Part shown: positions 42,961 through 53,200 of the stretch, piece by piece
Numbering within the stretch: the first letter of the stretch is position 1
How the letters are laid out: each line of letters starts with the position of its first letter
Assembly: GCA_963723355.1 (NCBI GenBank)
Contig: CAVRQQ010000027.1
Coordinates: forward strand, 1-64,000
Reading direction: 5' to 3'
From: JAFDBW01 sp963723355
GTDB taxonomy: Bacteria; Desulfobacterota; Desulfuromonadia; Desulfuromonadales; BM103
Length of the DNA: 64,000 nucleotides
Translations under genes and position numbers: made by a program
The notes under the pieces: model-generated
What the model saw: the letters and a program-made list of their open reading frames with translations, nothing else
Databases searched by the model: none
What the model was told of the DNA's origin: nothing

Positions 42961-44422
42961 TTAATCCAGAATGGTCGTTTTCGGGTGCTTGCCTTCTTCC
43001 GGGCCCTGAATGGGCAGGCGCACCGAGAAGGAACTGCCCTTGCCAACCTCGGATGTGACCGAGATGCTCCCGCCATGCGCCTCGGCGATCCACTTGACGA
43101 TCGCCAGACCGAGGCCGGTGCCGCCGTCCATGCGGTTGCGCGCCTTGTCGACCCGGTAGAACCGGTCAAAGATATGGGCCAGATGCTCGGCATGCATGCC
43201 GATTCCCGAGTCGACAATATCGACCACGGCAAGATCATCCTCCTGGGCCAGAACGATCTTCAACTCTCCACCATCAGGGGTGTATTTGATGGCGTTGGAG
43301 ATCAGGTTAAGGAACATCTGCCGCAAGCGCAGTTCGTCACCGCGGATACGGACTTCCTGCTCTACCTTCAGATCCATCTCAACCTTTATCTGTTTCGCTT
43401 CACAGAGAATCCGGCTCTGCAGGTACAGCTCCTGGACCATGTCGCTGAGGCTGAGCTGTTTCATTTCCAGCGTCAGTTCACCGACTTCACTCTTGGCCAG
43501 CGTCAGCAGGCTTTCAATGATCCGCTCCATGCGATCGATTTCTTCCATGTTGGAGCGCAGCATGTCGCGGAACTCGTCGGTCGTTTTCGCCCAGCGCAGG
43601 GTCACTTCGGTTTCGCCACGTAGAATGGTGAGAGGCGTACGCAGTTCATGGGACGCATCACCGGAGAACTGTCGGATCCGCCGGAATGATTTTTCAAGGC
43701 GATCGAGCATCTGGTTCAGGCAGGCAACCATCTGCGACAACTCATCCTGATTATTGCCGAAAGGCAGGCGGCGGGTCAGGTTGTCTGCGGTAATGCCCTG
43801 GGCCGCTTCAGTCACCTCGATAATCGGCGCGATCGTGCGTTCGGCCAACAGCCAGCAACCGAGGCACAGCCAGAAGATCGCAAAGGGCCCGACCACCAGA
43901 TAGATCAGGCGCAACTCTTCGATGGTCTGCTGCAGGGGCCCGAGTTCCTGGCCAACCTGGATGACACCAACCAGGGAACCATTTTCGATCAGAGGAGAAG
44001 ACAACAGCCTCATGCGCCGGGCAGCTTCCAAGTTCGACTGTTTCGAGGTGCTCGCTCAACCACCGGACCTGCTGGCGGGCCACCGGCCCGAACGGCAGGG
44101 CGATCTCCATCAAGTTGTCGGAAGAGCAGACTTTCTGCAGACTGGCATCACGCAGAACCAGGAAAGCGCCCCAATTATGGTTGTGAATCAGCGTCTGAAG
44201 GCCCTGACAATCCTGCTCAGAAGCAGAGTCGGACAGCGCCTCGGCATGGTGCTGATCAATAATGCGGGCGATCTCACGGGCCTGACGGTCTACCTGTGCT
44301 CTCAGGTTGTGCGAAAAATAATGATACGAAAACAAAGCACTGACTGCCAGGATGACAGCCAGTGTCATTGCGTACCAGAACGTAAGGCGGACCCGGATCG
44401 ACCTGATAGGTGAAACAGTCAA
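42961..44422 (-). CDS. Sensor histidine kinase (frameshifted)
   Basis: Membrane sensor of an OmpR-type pair. The N-terminal segment from TTG 44422 (AAGGAAG upstream, directly after the response-regulator stop) has transmembrane helix 1 (YAMTLAVILAVSALFSYHYF) and a periplasmic loop. Near 44036 an extra base shifts the frame; the rest has helix 2 (IYLVVGPFAIFWLCLGCWLL), a HAMP region, the H-box FSGDASHELRTPLTILRGET, the N-box LNLISNAIKYT, and glycine boxes DSGIGM and GGTGLGLAIVKWIAEAHGG. Repaired length about 486 residues. The stimulus is unknown; the downstream protease gene suggests envelope stress, and metal or redox sensing is equally possible. Confidence 0.9.
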
Positions 44423-44423
44423 T

Positions 44424-45095
44424 CTAGTCTTCCTTGAGGACGTAACCGATTCCGCGGACGGTATGAATCAGTTTCTTGGTGTAGTCACGGTCAACCTTCT
44501 TGCGCAGGTAGTTGACATAAACATCAATAATGTTGGTAAACGAATCGAAGGTATAATCCCAGACATGCTCGGCAATCATTGTCCGCGTCAAAGTCGTTTC
44601 CGGATTCCGCATAAAGAATTCGAGCAGGGCGTATTCCTTGGCAGTCAGGTCAATTTCACTGTCACCGCGCCAGACCTTGTGAGCGACCGGGTCAAGCCGT
44701 AGATCAGCATAAGTTATCTCCGCGCCGCGTTCCTGGGTGCCCCGGCGCACCAGGGACCGGACCCGGGCCAGAAGTTCGGCAAAGGCAAAAGGCTTGGTCA
44801 GGTAGTCATCACTGCCAACATCCAGGCCGGCGACGATATCCTCGACCGTATCCTTGGCCGTCAGGCAGAGGACAGGTGATGACACGTCCTTGGCACGCAA
44901 GGCCTTGACCGCCTCAAGGCCGTCCATCTTGGGCAGCATGATGTCCATGAGGATCAGGTCGTAGTTGTTCTTGGAACCAAGCTCGACACCCGACTCACCA
45001 TCGTTGGCGACATCAACAGTAAAGCCCTCCCCTTCAAGACCACGTTGAATAAAACTGGCGACTTTCTTCTCATCTTCCACAACCAGAATATGCAT
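44424..45095 (-). CDS. OmpR/PhoB-family response regulator
   Basis: A 223-residue cytosolic regulator. The receiver domain has the acidic pair (VVEDEKKVA), the phospho-acceptor Asp in DLILMDIMLPKMDGLEA, the conserved Thr/Lys region (LTAKD and YLTKPFAFAELLARV). The C-terminal winged helix shows DLTAKEYALLEFFMRNPETTLTR and YVNYLRKKVDRDYTKKLIHTVRGIGY. ATG 45095 follows AAAGGAG. Its stop and the kinase start are adjacent, so the pair is co-translated; DegP lies further downstream. Confidence 0.94.
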   Translation of the reverse strand: MHILVVEDEKKVASFIQRGLEGEGFTVDVANDGESGVELGSKNNYDLILMDIMLPKMDGLEAVKALRAKDVSSPVLCLTAKDTVEDIVAGLDVGSDDYLTKPFAFAELLARVRSLVRRGTQERGAEITYADLRLDPVAHKVWRGDSEIDLTAKEYALLEFFMRNPETTLTRTMIAEHVWDYTFDSFTNIIDVYVNYLRKKVDRDYTKKLIHTVRGIGYVLKED

Positions 45096-45200
45096 GATGT
45101 TGTCTCCTTTTCCTAGTAGGCTTCTAGCCCTTTAAAATCCAAGCATCGATTGTCAGCGGGTCATAAACTGAACCGGCATCGGTTTTAAATGGCCCGGCAA

Positions 45201-46010
45201 CTATTTGAGCCCCAGGCGAACCAGCACTTCGTTGGCGGTCTCCTCGACCGCCTTGCTGGAGACATCAATGACCGCCCAAGGGTGCTGGCGGAAAAATCTC
45301 TTCGCGTGCTTCAACTCCTCTTCGATCTCTTCATAATCGGCGTAAGCCGCCTTCGGGTCCTGGCCGAGGTTACGCAACCGCGAGGCGCGCACTTCAACCA
45401 GTCTCTGCGGATCGATCACCAGGGCAGCGATCCTTTTCGGGTCTACTTCAAACAGCTGCGGCGGTGGATCGATCCCTTTCACCAGTGGTACATTGGCCAC
45501 CTTCCACCCTCTGTGGGCCAGGTAGATGGAAAGGGGGGTTTTGCTGGTACGTGAGATTCCGACCAGAACGATGTCGGCCTGGTAGAGATTGCGAGGTTCC
45601 TGACCATCATCATGCTTGACGGTAAATTCAATCGCCTCGATACGTCTGAAGTAAGCCTCATCGATACCATGCAGCAGACCGGGAGTTTCTTTCGGTGACC
45701 GTCCGAGGCAGTGTGCCACTTTCATCAACAGTGGGGTCAGCAGATCGATACTGACCAGGCCCAGGCTGTCACACTCATCATGAACCAGCTGGGCCAGGTC
45801 GCGGTTAACAATAGTGAAAACCACCAGGGCCTGCTTGTCGAGCGCTTCGTCCAGGGACTCGTACACCTGGTTCTTGGTCCGGACGTTGTTAACCCGTTTC
45901 AGACGGACTGGCCTGTCACGAAACTGCGTCAGAGCTGCCATGACCATTTTTTCCGCAGTCTCACCGGTCGCATCGGAAAGCAGATAGATAACTTGGGTGG
46001 CAGCAGACAT
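45201..46010 (-). CDS. ppsR: Phosphoenolpyruvate synthase regulatory protein (PSRP/DUF299)
   Basis: A bifunctional kinase/phosphorylase that uses ADP to inactivate, and phosphate to reactivate, PEP synthase or pyruvate phosphate dikinase. The 269 residues match the family length, with an N-terminal VIYLLSDATGETAEKM and the P-loop VGISRTSKTPLSIYLAHRGWKVANVPL. The target enzyme is not in the window. It is transcribed in the same direction as the two-component pair, about 100 bp upstream of it, but no functional link is evident. ATG 46010 follows GAGG. Confidence 0.93.
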   Translation of the reverse strand: MSAATQVIYLLSDATGETAEKMVMAALTQFRDRPVRLKRVNNVRTKNQVYESLDEALDKQALVVFTIVNRDLAQLVHDECDSLGLVSIDLLTPLLMKVAHCLGRSPKETPGLLHGIDEAYFRRIEAIEFTVKHDDGQEPRNLYQADIVLVGISRTSKTPLSIYLAHRGWKVANVPLVKGIDPPPQLFEVDPKRIAALVIDPQRLVEVRASRLRNLGQDPKAAYADYEEIEEELKHAKRFFRQHPWAVIDVSSKAVEETANEVLVRLGLK

Positions 46011-46260
46011 TGAAAATCCTCATGAAAATACGGGTGAAGTCTAACAGAGTCTAATGAAAAAGCAAACATCAAAAACAGATAAAAAATTGAGTTTGCTTGG
46101 CAAATCAGCAACTTCTGGCACATTAATGCATCACAAATAGATTATTATATTTGATATATGCGATTCGTCTCATTAAGTCAAAAGTCATTATTTCAGACCC
46201 GGCTCAGGCAGGTCAAGAATTTCTGTTGCATTGCCCCTGAAACTTCGCTAAACAACCACC

Positions 46261-47184
46261 ATGAAGAGAAAATGGCTGGAGATTCAGCTCGCCGTACCGG
46301 ATGAGGCCGTCGACCTGGTGTCACAAAAACTGATGGAAATCGACTGCACAGGTGTTACAGCCGCCGAGAAAAAGCTCGACACCTTCGTAGTCCCGGCACC
46401 GGAAAACCTTGCCAACGATCCGGTCATGAAAGCCTATTTCATTTATCCGGAGCAGGTCGATGAGCTGCTGGGGACCGTACAAAAAGTCCTCTCCGAATTG
46501 GCGGATATGTATCCGGAGCTGACCAGGGTGCGTGTCGAATCCCGCGAATTAGCCGACCACGACTGGGCGAGTGACTGGCAACAGCATTTCCCGCCATTCA
46601 GAGTTGGCCGCCGACTCGTCATTCATCCCTCCTGGATAGACTGGTCACCCACCGGCGATGAGGTGGCTCTCACCCTTGACCCGGGCCAGGCTTTTGGCAC
46701 CGGGACCCATGCCACGACCAGCCTTTGCCTGGATGCGCTGGCGGAACACTTTGCGAGCGAACAGCCGCCACAAAAGATTCTGGACGTCGGCACGGGCTCC
46801 GGGATCCTGGCCATGGCAGGGGCCGCGCTCGGTGCCCGACAGGTGATTGCCACTGACATCGATAATGACGCATGCCAGATCGCCCGGAACAACGTTTCTG
46901 ATAACCGGCTCGACCACATCGTAGCGGTGACCGACGCCGCACTTGGGGAGATTGCCGGAACATATGACCTGGTCCTGGCCAACATCCTCGCCGCCGAGAA
47001 CCTTCGCCTCGCCGACCAGTTGGTTGCGCACCTCACTCCCGGAATCGGGCGTCTGGTCCTGTCCGGAATCCTGATTGAGCAGGAGCAGTTGGTCGTCAAG
47101 GGCTTTGCCGGCTTTCCTCTGACTCTGCTCGACACCAACCACCGCGACGATTGGACCTGCATCGTCTACCAGAGCCATGCGTGA
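46261..47184 (+). CDS. prmA: Ribosomal protein L11 methyltransferase
   Basis: SAM-dependent enzyme that trimethylates ribosomal protein L11. The 307-residue protein has the N-terminal L11-binding domain (MKRKWLEIQLAVPDEAVDLV), the linker DPGQAFGTGTHATTSLCLDAL, the SAM motif ILDVGTGSGILAMAGAALGA and the catalytic NILA motif (LVLANILAAENL). It overlaps rsmE by 8 bp, so translation is coupled. No clear RBS precedes the start. Confidence 0.95.
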   Translation: MKRKWLEIQLAVPDEAVDLVSQKLMEIDCTGVTAAEKKLDTFVVPAPENLANDPVMKAYFIYPEQVDELLGTVQKVLSELADMYPELTRVRVESRELADHDWASDWQQHFPPFRVGRRLVIHPSWIDWSPTGDEVALTLDPGQAFGTGTHATTSLCLDALAEHFASEQPPQKILDVGTGSGILAMAGAALGARQVIATDIDNDACQIARNNVSDNRLDHIVAVTDAALGEIAGTYDLVLANILAAENLRLADQLVAHLTPGIGRLVLSGILIEQEQLVVKGFAGFPLTLLDTNHRDDWTCIVYQSHA

Positions 47185-47959
47185 TCCTCTACGTTTTTTT
47201 GTTCCACCTGAAAGCCTGCTGGGCGACCGGGTGACCATCAGCGGTGATGTCCATCACCACCTGCATAACGTACTGCGCACAAGGCTCGGCAGTGTCCTGA
47301 CCCTGCTCGACGGTCAGGGCCGCTGCTGCGAAGTTGAGCTGGAGGCGATCAGTAAACGGGAAGCATCCGCACGGGTGATTCGTCGTTGGCGGGATGAAGA
47401 GCGGACCTTGCCGATCAGCCTGATCCAGGGCATGCCGAAAGCTGACAAGTTTGACCTGATCCTGCAGAAGGGCACCGAACTCGGAGTGCGCTGTTTCCAG
47501 CCGATCGAGACTGACAATACGGTACCGCAAGTCAATGCTGCGCGCATGGTCAAGCGTGCACAGCGCTGGTCGCGTATTGCGACCGAAGCCGCCAGGCAGT
47601 GCCGCCGCAGCTTTCTGCCTGAAGTGAGGTCGGTACAAAAACTGACGGAAGTCATCAGCGGGGAAACCGACGACCTCAAGCTTGTGCTTTGGGAAGCGGG
47701 TTCCGTGCCACTTGCCGTGGCATTGCCTGAAAAGACGCCCACCGGCGTCATGCTGTTGGTCGGACCGGAGGGCGGTTTTACTGACCAGGAAATCAAACAC
47801 ATCTCAGGAGCCGGTTTCCAGGCCGTGCATCTCGGCCCGAGAATTCTGCGCACTGAAACTGCGGGCTTGGCAGCAACCGCCATTTTGCAGTACATTTATG
47901 GCGACTGGCGGCAGGCCCCGGTCAACGAAGAACTCAATCAGCACGAGGAGAAGCCATGA
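47177..47959 (+). CDS. rsmE: 16S rRNA m3U1498 methyltransferase
   Basis: Methylates N3 of U1498 in 16S rRNA in assembled 30S subunits. The 260 residues show the PUA-like N-terminus (RDPLRFFVPPESL, VHHHLHNVLRTRLG) and the knotted SPOUT domain with KADKFDLILQKGTELGV, SRIATEAARQCRRS, LLVGPEGGFTDQEI and LGPRILRTETAGLAA, all family landmarks. It overlaps prmA upstream and the zinc-ribbon gene downstream (ATGA), one three-gene unit. Confidence 0.96.
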   Translation: MRDPLRFFVPPESLLGDRVTISGDVHHHLHNVLRTRLGSVLTLLDGQGRCCEVELEAISKREASARVIRRWRDEERTLPISLIQGMPKADKFDLILQKGTELGVRCFQPIETDNTVPQVNAARMVKRAQRWSRIATEAARQCRRSFLPEVRSVQKLTEVISGETDDLKLVLWEAGSVPLAVALPEKTPTGVMLLVGPEGGFTDQEIKHISGAGFQAVHLGPRILRTETAGLAATAILQYIYGDWRQAPVNEELNQHEEKP

Positions 47960-48348
47960 AGTGCCCCAAATGCGGATACCATAGCTTTGAGCACCTGGAC
48001 AGCTGCAAGAAATGCGGCCAGGGCCTTATCGACCACAAGGAAAAATACAAGTTGCGCGGATTCGTTGCCATCGGAGAAGCAGCTCCGGCAACATCACCGG
48101 CGAAGGATGATGAAGAAAGCATCGCCACGTTTGACACGACAGATAACGAATCCGTCGACTTCGGCTTCGACTTTCTTGATGAAGAAAAGGACCAGAGCGG
48201 TGAAACGCCCGAAAGAGTTCCCCTCGGCAGCGACCAGCAGAATATCAGCCTCGACCAACCTTTCAGCGTAGACAGCGAGGCCATTCCTGACGACGCTCCT
48301 CCTCAGGACAAGGGCAAGTCCGATAAGGGCCCGGAGTTTGCTTTCTAG
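47956..48348 (+). CDS. Zinc-ribbon protein with acidic disordered tail
   Basis: A 130-residue protein. Residues 1-25 form a zinc ribbon (MKCPKCGYHSFEHLDSCKKCG, two CxxC pairs). The remainder is acidic, low in hydrophobic residues and probably disordered (DDEESIATFDTTDNES, FDFLDEEKDQSGE). No membrane segment or signal is seen. It overlaps rsmE as ATGA, so it is translated with the prmA-rsmE unit. I cannot name a function; similar zinc-ribbon starts occur in many bacterial hypothetical proteins. Confidence 0.8.
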   Translation: MKCPKCGYHSFEHLDSCKKCGQGLIDHKEKYKLRGFVAIGEAAPATSPAKDDEESIATFDTTDNESVDFGFDFLDEEKDQSGETPERVPLGSDQQNISLDQPFSVDSEAIPDDAPPQDKGKSDKGPEFAF

Positions 48349-48473
48349 AAAAAACCGATTTGCTTTACAACAGCGATAGCTTTTCGGCCCTTTCCCGGGG
48401 ACCGGATCCGAGGCAAAAGGGGCGGCTTTCCAGCAGTCCCTTTTCTGTTTCGCATTATTCAGGGAATTTGCCC

Positions 48474-48508
48474 TTGACATTATTTCAAACGATGTTTAAA
48501 ACATCGTT
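48474..48508 (+). promoter_or_regulatory. Promoter with embedded 21-bp operator for the TetR-RND operon
   Basis: TTGACA (48474-48479) is followed after 16-17 bases by a weak -10 TTAAAA/TAAAAC. The -10 lies in a perfect 21-bp palindrome (48488-48508) with half site AACGATGTTT centred on A48498. The palindrome ends 3 bp before the regulator's ATG, so the transcript may begin at or next to the start codon. This is classic autorepression geometry. Confidence 0.8.
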
Positions 48509-48511
48509 CAT

Positions 48512-49156
48512 ATGCAAAAGCCAGCCCTGATCAACAAAGATACCAAAGCAGCCCTGCTGGAATCCGCGGCAAGACTCTTTCTTGCCCACGGCTTCGAGAG
48601 TGTCAGTATTCGCCAGATCACCAGAGCAAGCGGCAGCAATGTCGCCTCTGTCAACTACCACTTCAGCGACAAGACAGGCCTGTACCGTGAAGTTCTCGCA
48701 AGCCTTTTGGATAGCATCACCAGAGAGAAACTTGCCCTGCTCGAAAAACTCGACACGCAACAGCCTCCGGCAACGCTTGAGGAAATTTTAAACGCATATA
48801 TCCGCAGTTTTTTTGATTCAAATCTTCCTTCACCCGACAGCGATCGACTCATGCAGACGATCTACCGGGAGATGGGCCCGGATGCAGTCACCGGTGACCT
48901 GGTCGCAACACGACTGATCGTGCCGATCAATCAGGCGTTCAAGGAGTTGATCCTGAAAGCCAGCCCGGACCTGGGCGAAAAACGCGCCTCTTTTTGTGTT
49001 AGCAGCATCACCGGGCAGGTTCTGCATTTCATCCGCAGCAGAGACATTTTACGCAGCATTCACAGTCCGGAACAAAACCGGACTTTTATCGAAGACGTCA
49101 TTGAACACATCACGCAGTTTTCCCTGCAAGGACTCGGGAGCAATCAACATGTGTAG
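48512..49156 (+). CDS. TetR-family repressor of the RND operon (CecR-like)
   Basis: A 214-residue DNA-binding regulator. The helix-turn-helix reads SAARLFLAHGFESVSIRQIT and SNVASVNYHFSDKTGLYREV; the ligand domain (RLMQTIYREMGPDAV, FRLIVPINQAFKEL-like segment LIVPINQAFKELIL) resembles the CecR/DUF1956 C-terminal type. No Shine-Dalgarno is present before ATG 48512 and the predicted start of transcription coincides with it, so translation may be leaderless. The stop overlaps the adaptor gene by 8 bp. It probably represses the operon through the palindrome in its own promoter and is released by an efflux substrate. Confidence 0.9.
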   Translation: MQKPALINKDTKAALLESAARLFLAHGFESVSIRQITRASGSNVASVNYHFSDKTGLYREVLASLLDSITREKLALLEKLDTQQPPATLEEILNAYIRSFFDSNLPSPDSDRLMQTIYREMGPDAVTGDLVATRLIVPINQAFKELILKASPDLGEKRASFCVSSITGQVLHFIRSRDILRSIHSPEQNRTFIEDVIEHITQFSLQGLGSNQHV

Positions 49157-50216
49157 AGCACTCGGTTTATTTTTCACGGCGACGGCACTGTTGCTGACAG
49201 CCAACACTGCGACAGCTGACGAGCAGAAGAAGGACGCCGGCGGTCCACCCCCCATGCTGGTCACCACCACGGCAATCGTCAGCGGCACATCGGAACCGAC
49301 CGCTAATTTTGTCGGCACACTTTACTTTGCCCGGTCAGCCGAAATCGCCGCAGAAGTCGATGGCATCGTCCTCCAGGCGTATGTCAATGACGGTGATACC
49401 GTGAAAGCCGGCGATCGCCTGGTGCGGCTCGACGATGACTTGCTGCAGACAGATATTGCCGGCACGCGGGCGACTTTTGAGCAAAACCAGATTGACGTGC
49501 AACAGGCACAGAAAGACTACAACCGGTTCGCCGCTTTAAGTGCGCAGAAATCAGTGGCCATCTCCGAATTCGAGTCTTATGACACCAAGCTCAACCGCCT
49601 GAAAAAACTTTCTACCGTACTCGAAGCACGTCTCAACCGCCTGCTTCTGGAACAGAAGAAGAAAACCGTGCGCGCGCCCTTTGACGGCCTGGTGATTGAG
49701 AATCTCGTCGAAGCCGGCGAGTGGGTGCAAGCCGGCGGGGCCGTAATCTCCCTCGCCGACAACCGCAGTTTTGAAGTGCACGTTGACATACCGTCCAGCA
49801 TTATCCCCTTTATGACTCTCGGTGAAGAGGTCACACTGAAAGTCGCCGGCCAGGAGATGCAGGGGAAGTTCACCGCCATTATTCCACGTGGTGACATCAG
49901 CACCCGCACCTTCATCGCAAAATTCACCCTTCCAGGAAGCAAGTCTTTTATCGAAGGGATGGAGGCGCAGATCACTCTGCCGACCGCAGAGACCAGAGAC
50001 GGACTGCTGGTCCCACGCGATGCCATCATCAACAGTTTTGGCAAGAACGTGATCTTCATCAATGACAATAATCAGGCGCGGATGGTTGCTGTCGAAATCA
50101 CCGGCCATTCGGGGACCCTGGCCGGCATCATCGGTGAGGGTATTGAAGCTGACCAGATGGTGGTCGTTAAGGGCAATGAACGCATACGTGACGGCCAGCC
50201 CGTGCGCACGGAGTAA
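49149..50216 (+). CDS. RND efflux periplasmic adaptor (membrane fusion protein)
   Basis: Bridges the inner membrane pump to the outer membrane channel. Start ATG 49149 yields a signal peptide (MCRALGLFFTATALLLTANTATA). The lipoyl half motifs are visible (EVDGIVLQAYVNDGDTVKAG and RAPFDGLVIENLVEAGEWVQAG), with a coiled-coil hairpin between them (QAQKDYNRFAALSAQKSVAI to ARLNRLLLEQKKK) and beta-barrel/MP domains after. At 355 residues it is a typical AcrA-like adaptor. It lies between the TetR gene and the pump gene with overlaps or short gaps. Confidence 0.93.
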   Translation: MCRALGLFFTATALLLTANTATADEQKKDAGGPPPMLVTTTAIVSGTSEPTANFVGTLYFARSAEIAAEVDGIVLQAYVNDGDTVKAGDRLVRLDDDLLQTDIAGTRATFEQNQIDVQQAQKDYNRFAALSAQKSVAISEFESYDTKLNRLKKLSTVLEARLNRLLLEQKKKTVRAPFDGLVIENLVEAGEWVQAGGAVISLADNRSFEVHVDIPSSIIPFMTLGEEVTLKVAGQEMQGKFTAIIPRGDISTRTFIAKFTLPGSKSFIEGMEAQITLPTAETRDGLLVPRDAIINSFGKNVIFINDNNQARMVAVEITGHSGTLAGIIGEGIEADQMVVVKGNERIRDGQPVRTE

Positions 50217-50221
50217 GCGAC

Positions 50222-53200
50222 ATGGACCTGATCAAAGTTTCCATCAAGCGACCGGTCACGATCCTGTCGATCATCTTCATGCTGGTGATGTTCGGCATGA
50301 TCAGCCTGCAGCGCATCCCTTATCAGCTCAGCCCGTCTGTCGTCGAACCTGAAATCACCGTCACCACGACCTGGCGCGGGGCAACGCCGTACGAAATCGA
50401 ACGAGAGATCATCGAGGAGCAGGAGAACACCCTCAAGGGGCTGCCGAACCTAATTGAGATGGAGAGCACTTCGCGTAACGGCCAGGGCTCGATCACTCTG
50501 AAGTTCAAAGTCGGCGCCAACGTAGACGATGTCCTGTTGCGCGTCTCGAACAAACTCAACGAGGTGCCCTCCTATCCCACGGGGGTCGACAAGCCGTTGG
50601 TTACCGCTTCAGGCGCATCCGCTTCGCCGGTGGTCTGGAATATTCTCAAGACCAGCGAGGGGAACTCCCGCCCGGTTGAGACTTATCTGACTTATTTTGA
50701 GGAAGAAATCCGTCAATATTACGAAAGGGTGCCCGGCGTTTCGGATCTCTTTGTTGGCGGCGGCACCGAAGCCGAGATGCATGTTGAGGTCAGCCCCGAA
50801 CGTCTTGCCGCCTTCCAGTTAACGACAGGCGACCTCATCAGCGTGCTACAGAGTGAGAATATCAACGTCTCTGCCGGCACGATGGGCGTCGGTCGACGGG
50901 ACTTCCGGATCCGCACGACGGCCGAATTCAAATCGGCCGAGGACATTGAAAAAGTTGTTTTGAAATCAACCGGGCAGCGCCGCGTCACAGTCGCTGATGT
51001 CGCCGTGGTCCGGGAAGGTTTTGCCAAACAGGAGGGGATCGTCCTGCACAACGCGGCCAACGGGATCGCCATCGGCGTTCGCCCGGAAGCCGACGTTAAC
51101 ATCCTGGACATGACAGACCAGCTTGAAGAAGCAGTCAACTGGCTGAACGAAAAGAAACTGGCGGAAAACGGGCTGCATATCGAATGGGTCTACGATCAGC
51201 GCTTCTATATTCGCAGCGCGATTGACCTGATCAAACAGAACATCCTGTTCGGCGGCGTGCTTGCAGCATGTGTCCTGCTGGTTTTTCTGCGTTCCATACG
51301 CGCCACCCTGGTGGTTGGCCTGGCTATTCCGATCAGCATCATCGGCACGTTCATTCTGCTCGACCTGATGGGGCGCAACCTGAACGTCGTCAGTATGGCC
51401 GGCATTGCCTTTGCCGTCGGTATGCTGGTCGACAATGCCATTGTCGTCATCGAGAACATCGACCGACATCGCAAGATGGGCAAAAACGCTTTCGATGCAT
51501 CCTATGACGGCACCAGGGAGGTCTGGGGAGCCGTATTCGCCTCCACCATTACAACCCTGGCGGTCTTTCTGCCGGTCGTTTTCATCCAGGAAGAAGCAGG
51601 CCAGCTCTTCCGTGATATTGCTATTGCCGTTGTCGCCGCCGTCTCCCTGAGCCTGTTGGTCTCGATTTCGGTGATCCCGATGTTTGCCAACCGGCTTCTG
51701 GCTTCCGCCGCGAAAAAGCCCCCCAAGGCGACCAGACACCTTGAGCAGGCGGGCAACCGTCTGGCAGACGGGATAATGAGCCTGGTCCGTCTGGCAACTC
51801 GAGACTGGTTGACGCGCCTGACAACCGTGGCGCTGCTGACTTGCCTGGCAGTTGGCTCGGTCTATATCCTGATGCCCAAGAAAGAATATCTGCCGCAGGG
51901 CAACCGCAACTTTGCCCTGAGCATCCTGGTGCCGCCGCCGGGGCTGTCTCTGCAGGAGCGCACGGAAATCGGCGAGGCCTTCTTCATCATGGCCAAGCCT
52001 CATTTCCGGCAGGAGACCGACGGGCTCCCGGCGATCAAGAACATGTTTTACGTCGGCCGTGAAGGTTTCATGATCGTCGGCGCGATTGCCGAGGAATGGG
52101 ATCGGGCCCGTGAGCTTCTGCCTCTGTTCAACCGCATGATCTACTCGATCCCCGGGATGTACGGCGTCAGCCTGCAACCCGGGGTTTTCCAGACCAGCCT
52201 GGGTCGGGGGCGCAGCGTCGAAGTCGATATCAGTGGCGACGACCTGACCCAGATCGTCACCGCAGCCGGAGCCATCTTCGGCAAGTTGCGCCAGGCCATG
52301 CCCGGGGCTCAGATCAGGCCGGTCCCCTCGATCGAGCTGACCTACCCGGAGATACGGATCATTCCCGACCGCGACCGGCTCAAGGCCAACGGGTTCAGTT
52401 CCCGTGAGTTCGGCCTGGCTCTGGATGTTTTGATGGATGGTGCAATCGTAGGCGATTACAAGGCCGAGGGGAAAAAGAAGATCGACCTGGTGGTCAAAAC
52501 GTCCGACAGCGACATTATGACCCCCGAACAGCTGTATGCCGCCCCCCTGGCGACACCGCAGGGTAAGATCATCCCGGTCTTCAACCTGGCCCGAATGGAA
52601 GAAACAACCGGCATGGACCAGATCCGGCACCTGGAGCGCAAGCGGACGGTCACATTACAGGTCACCCCTCCCACGGAGATGCCGCTGCAGGAAGCGATGG
52701 AAATGATCCAGGATGATATCGTGCCGCCCTTGAAAAGCGCCGGCCTGCTCAATGGGCTTGAAGTCCGGCTCGGCGGGGCTGCCGACAAACTGGTGGAAAC
52801 GGCCAAGGTCCTGCAGTGGAACTTCGTTCTGGCAGCGATGATTGCTTACCTGTTGATGGCGTCAATGTTCGGCAGCTTTATCTACCCGTTGATCATCATG
52901 TTGACCGTCCCTCTGGCAGGCGCCGGTGGGTTCATCGGCCTGCGCCTGCTCAATGTTTACCTGGCCCTGAACGGGCTGCCGGGGCAGGCAATGGACATCC
53001 TGACCATGCTCGGCTTTGTCATCCTGGTTGGTGTCGTCGTCAACAACGCCATCCTGATCGTTCACCAGGCCCTGAACAATTTTCACCACAACGGCATGGA
53101 TTATCGCGAAGCGGTCCTTGAATCAACCCGCAGCCGGCTGCGCCCGATCTATATGAGCGCGACCACCAGCATCTTCGGCATGCTGCCGCTGGTCCTGGTC

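Noticed and set aside
50966..52630. 554-codon frame antisense to the RND pump
   Set aside because: It is a by-product of GC-rich third positions in the real gene; composition is His/Gln/Arg-rich without any family pattern.
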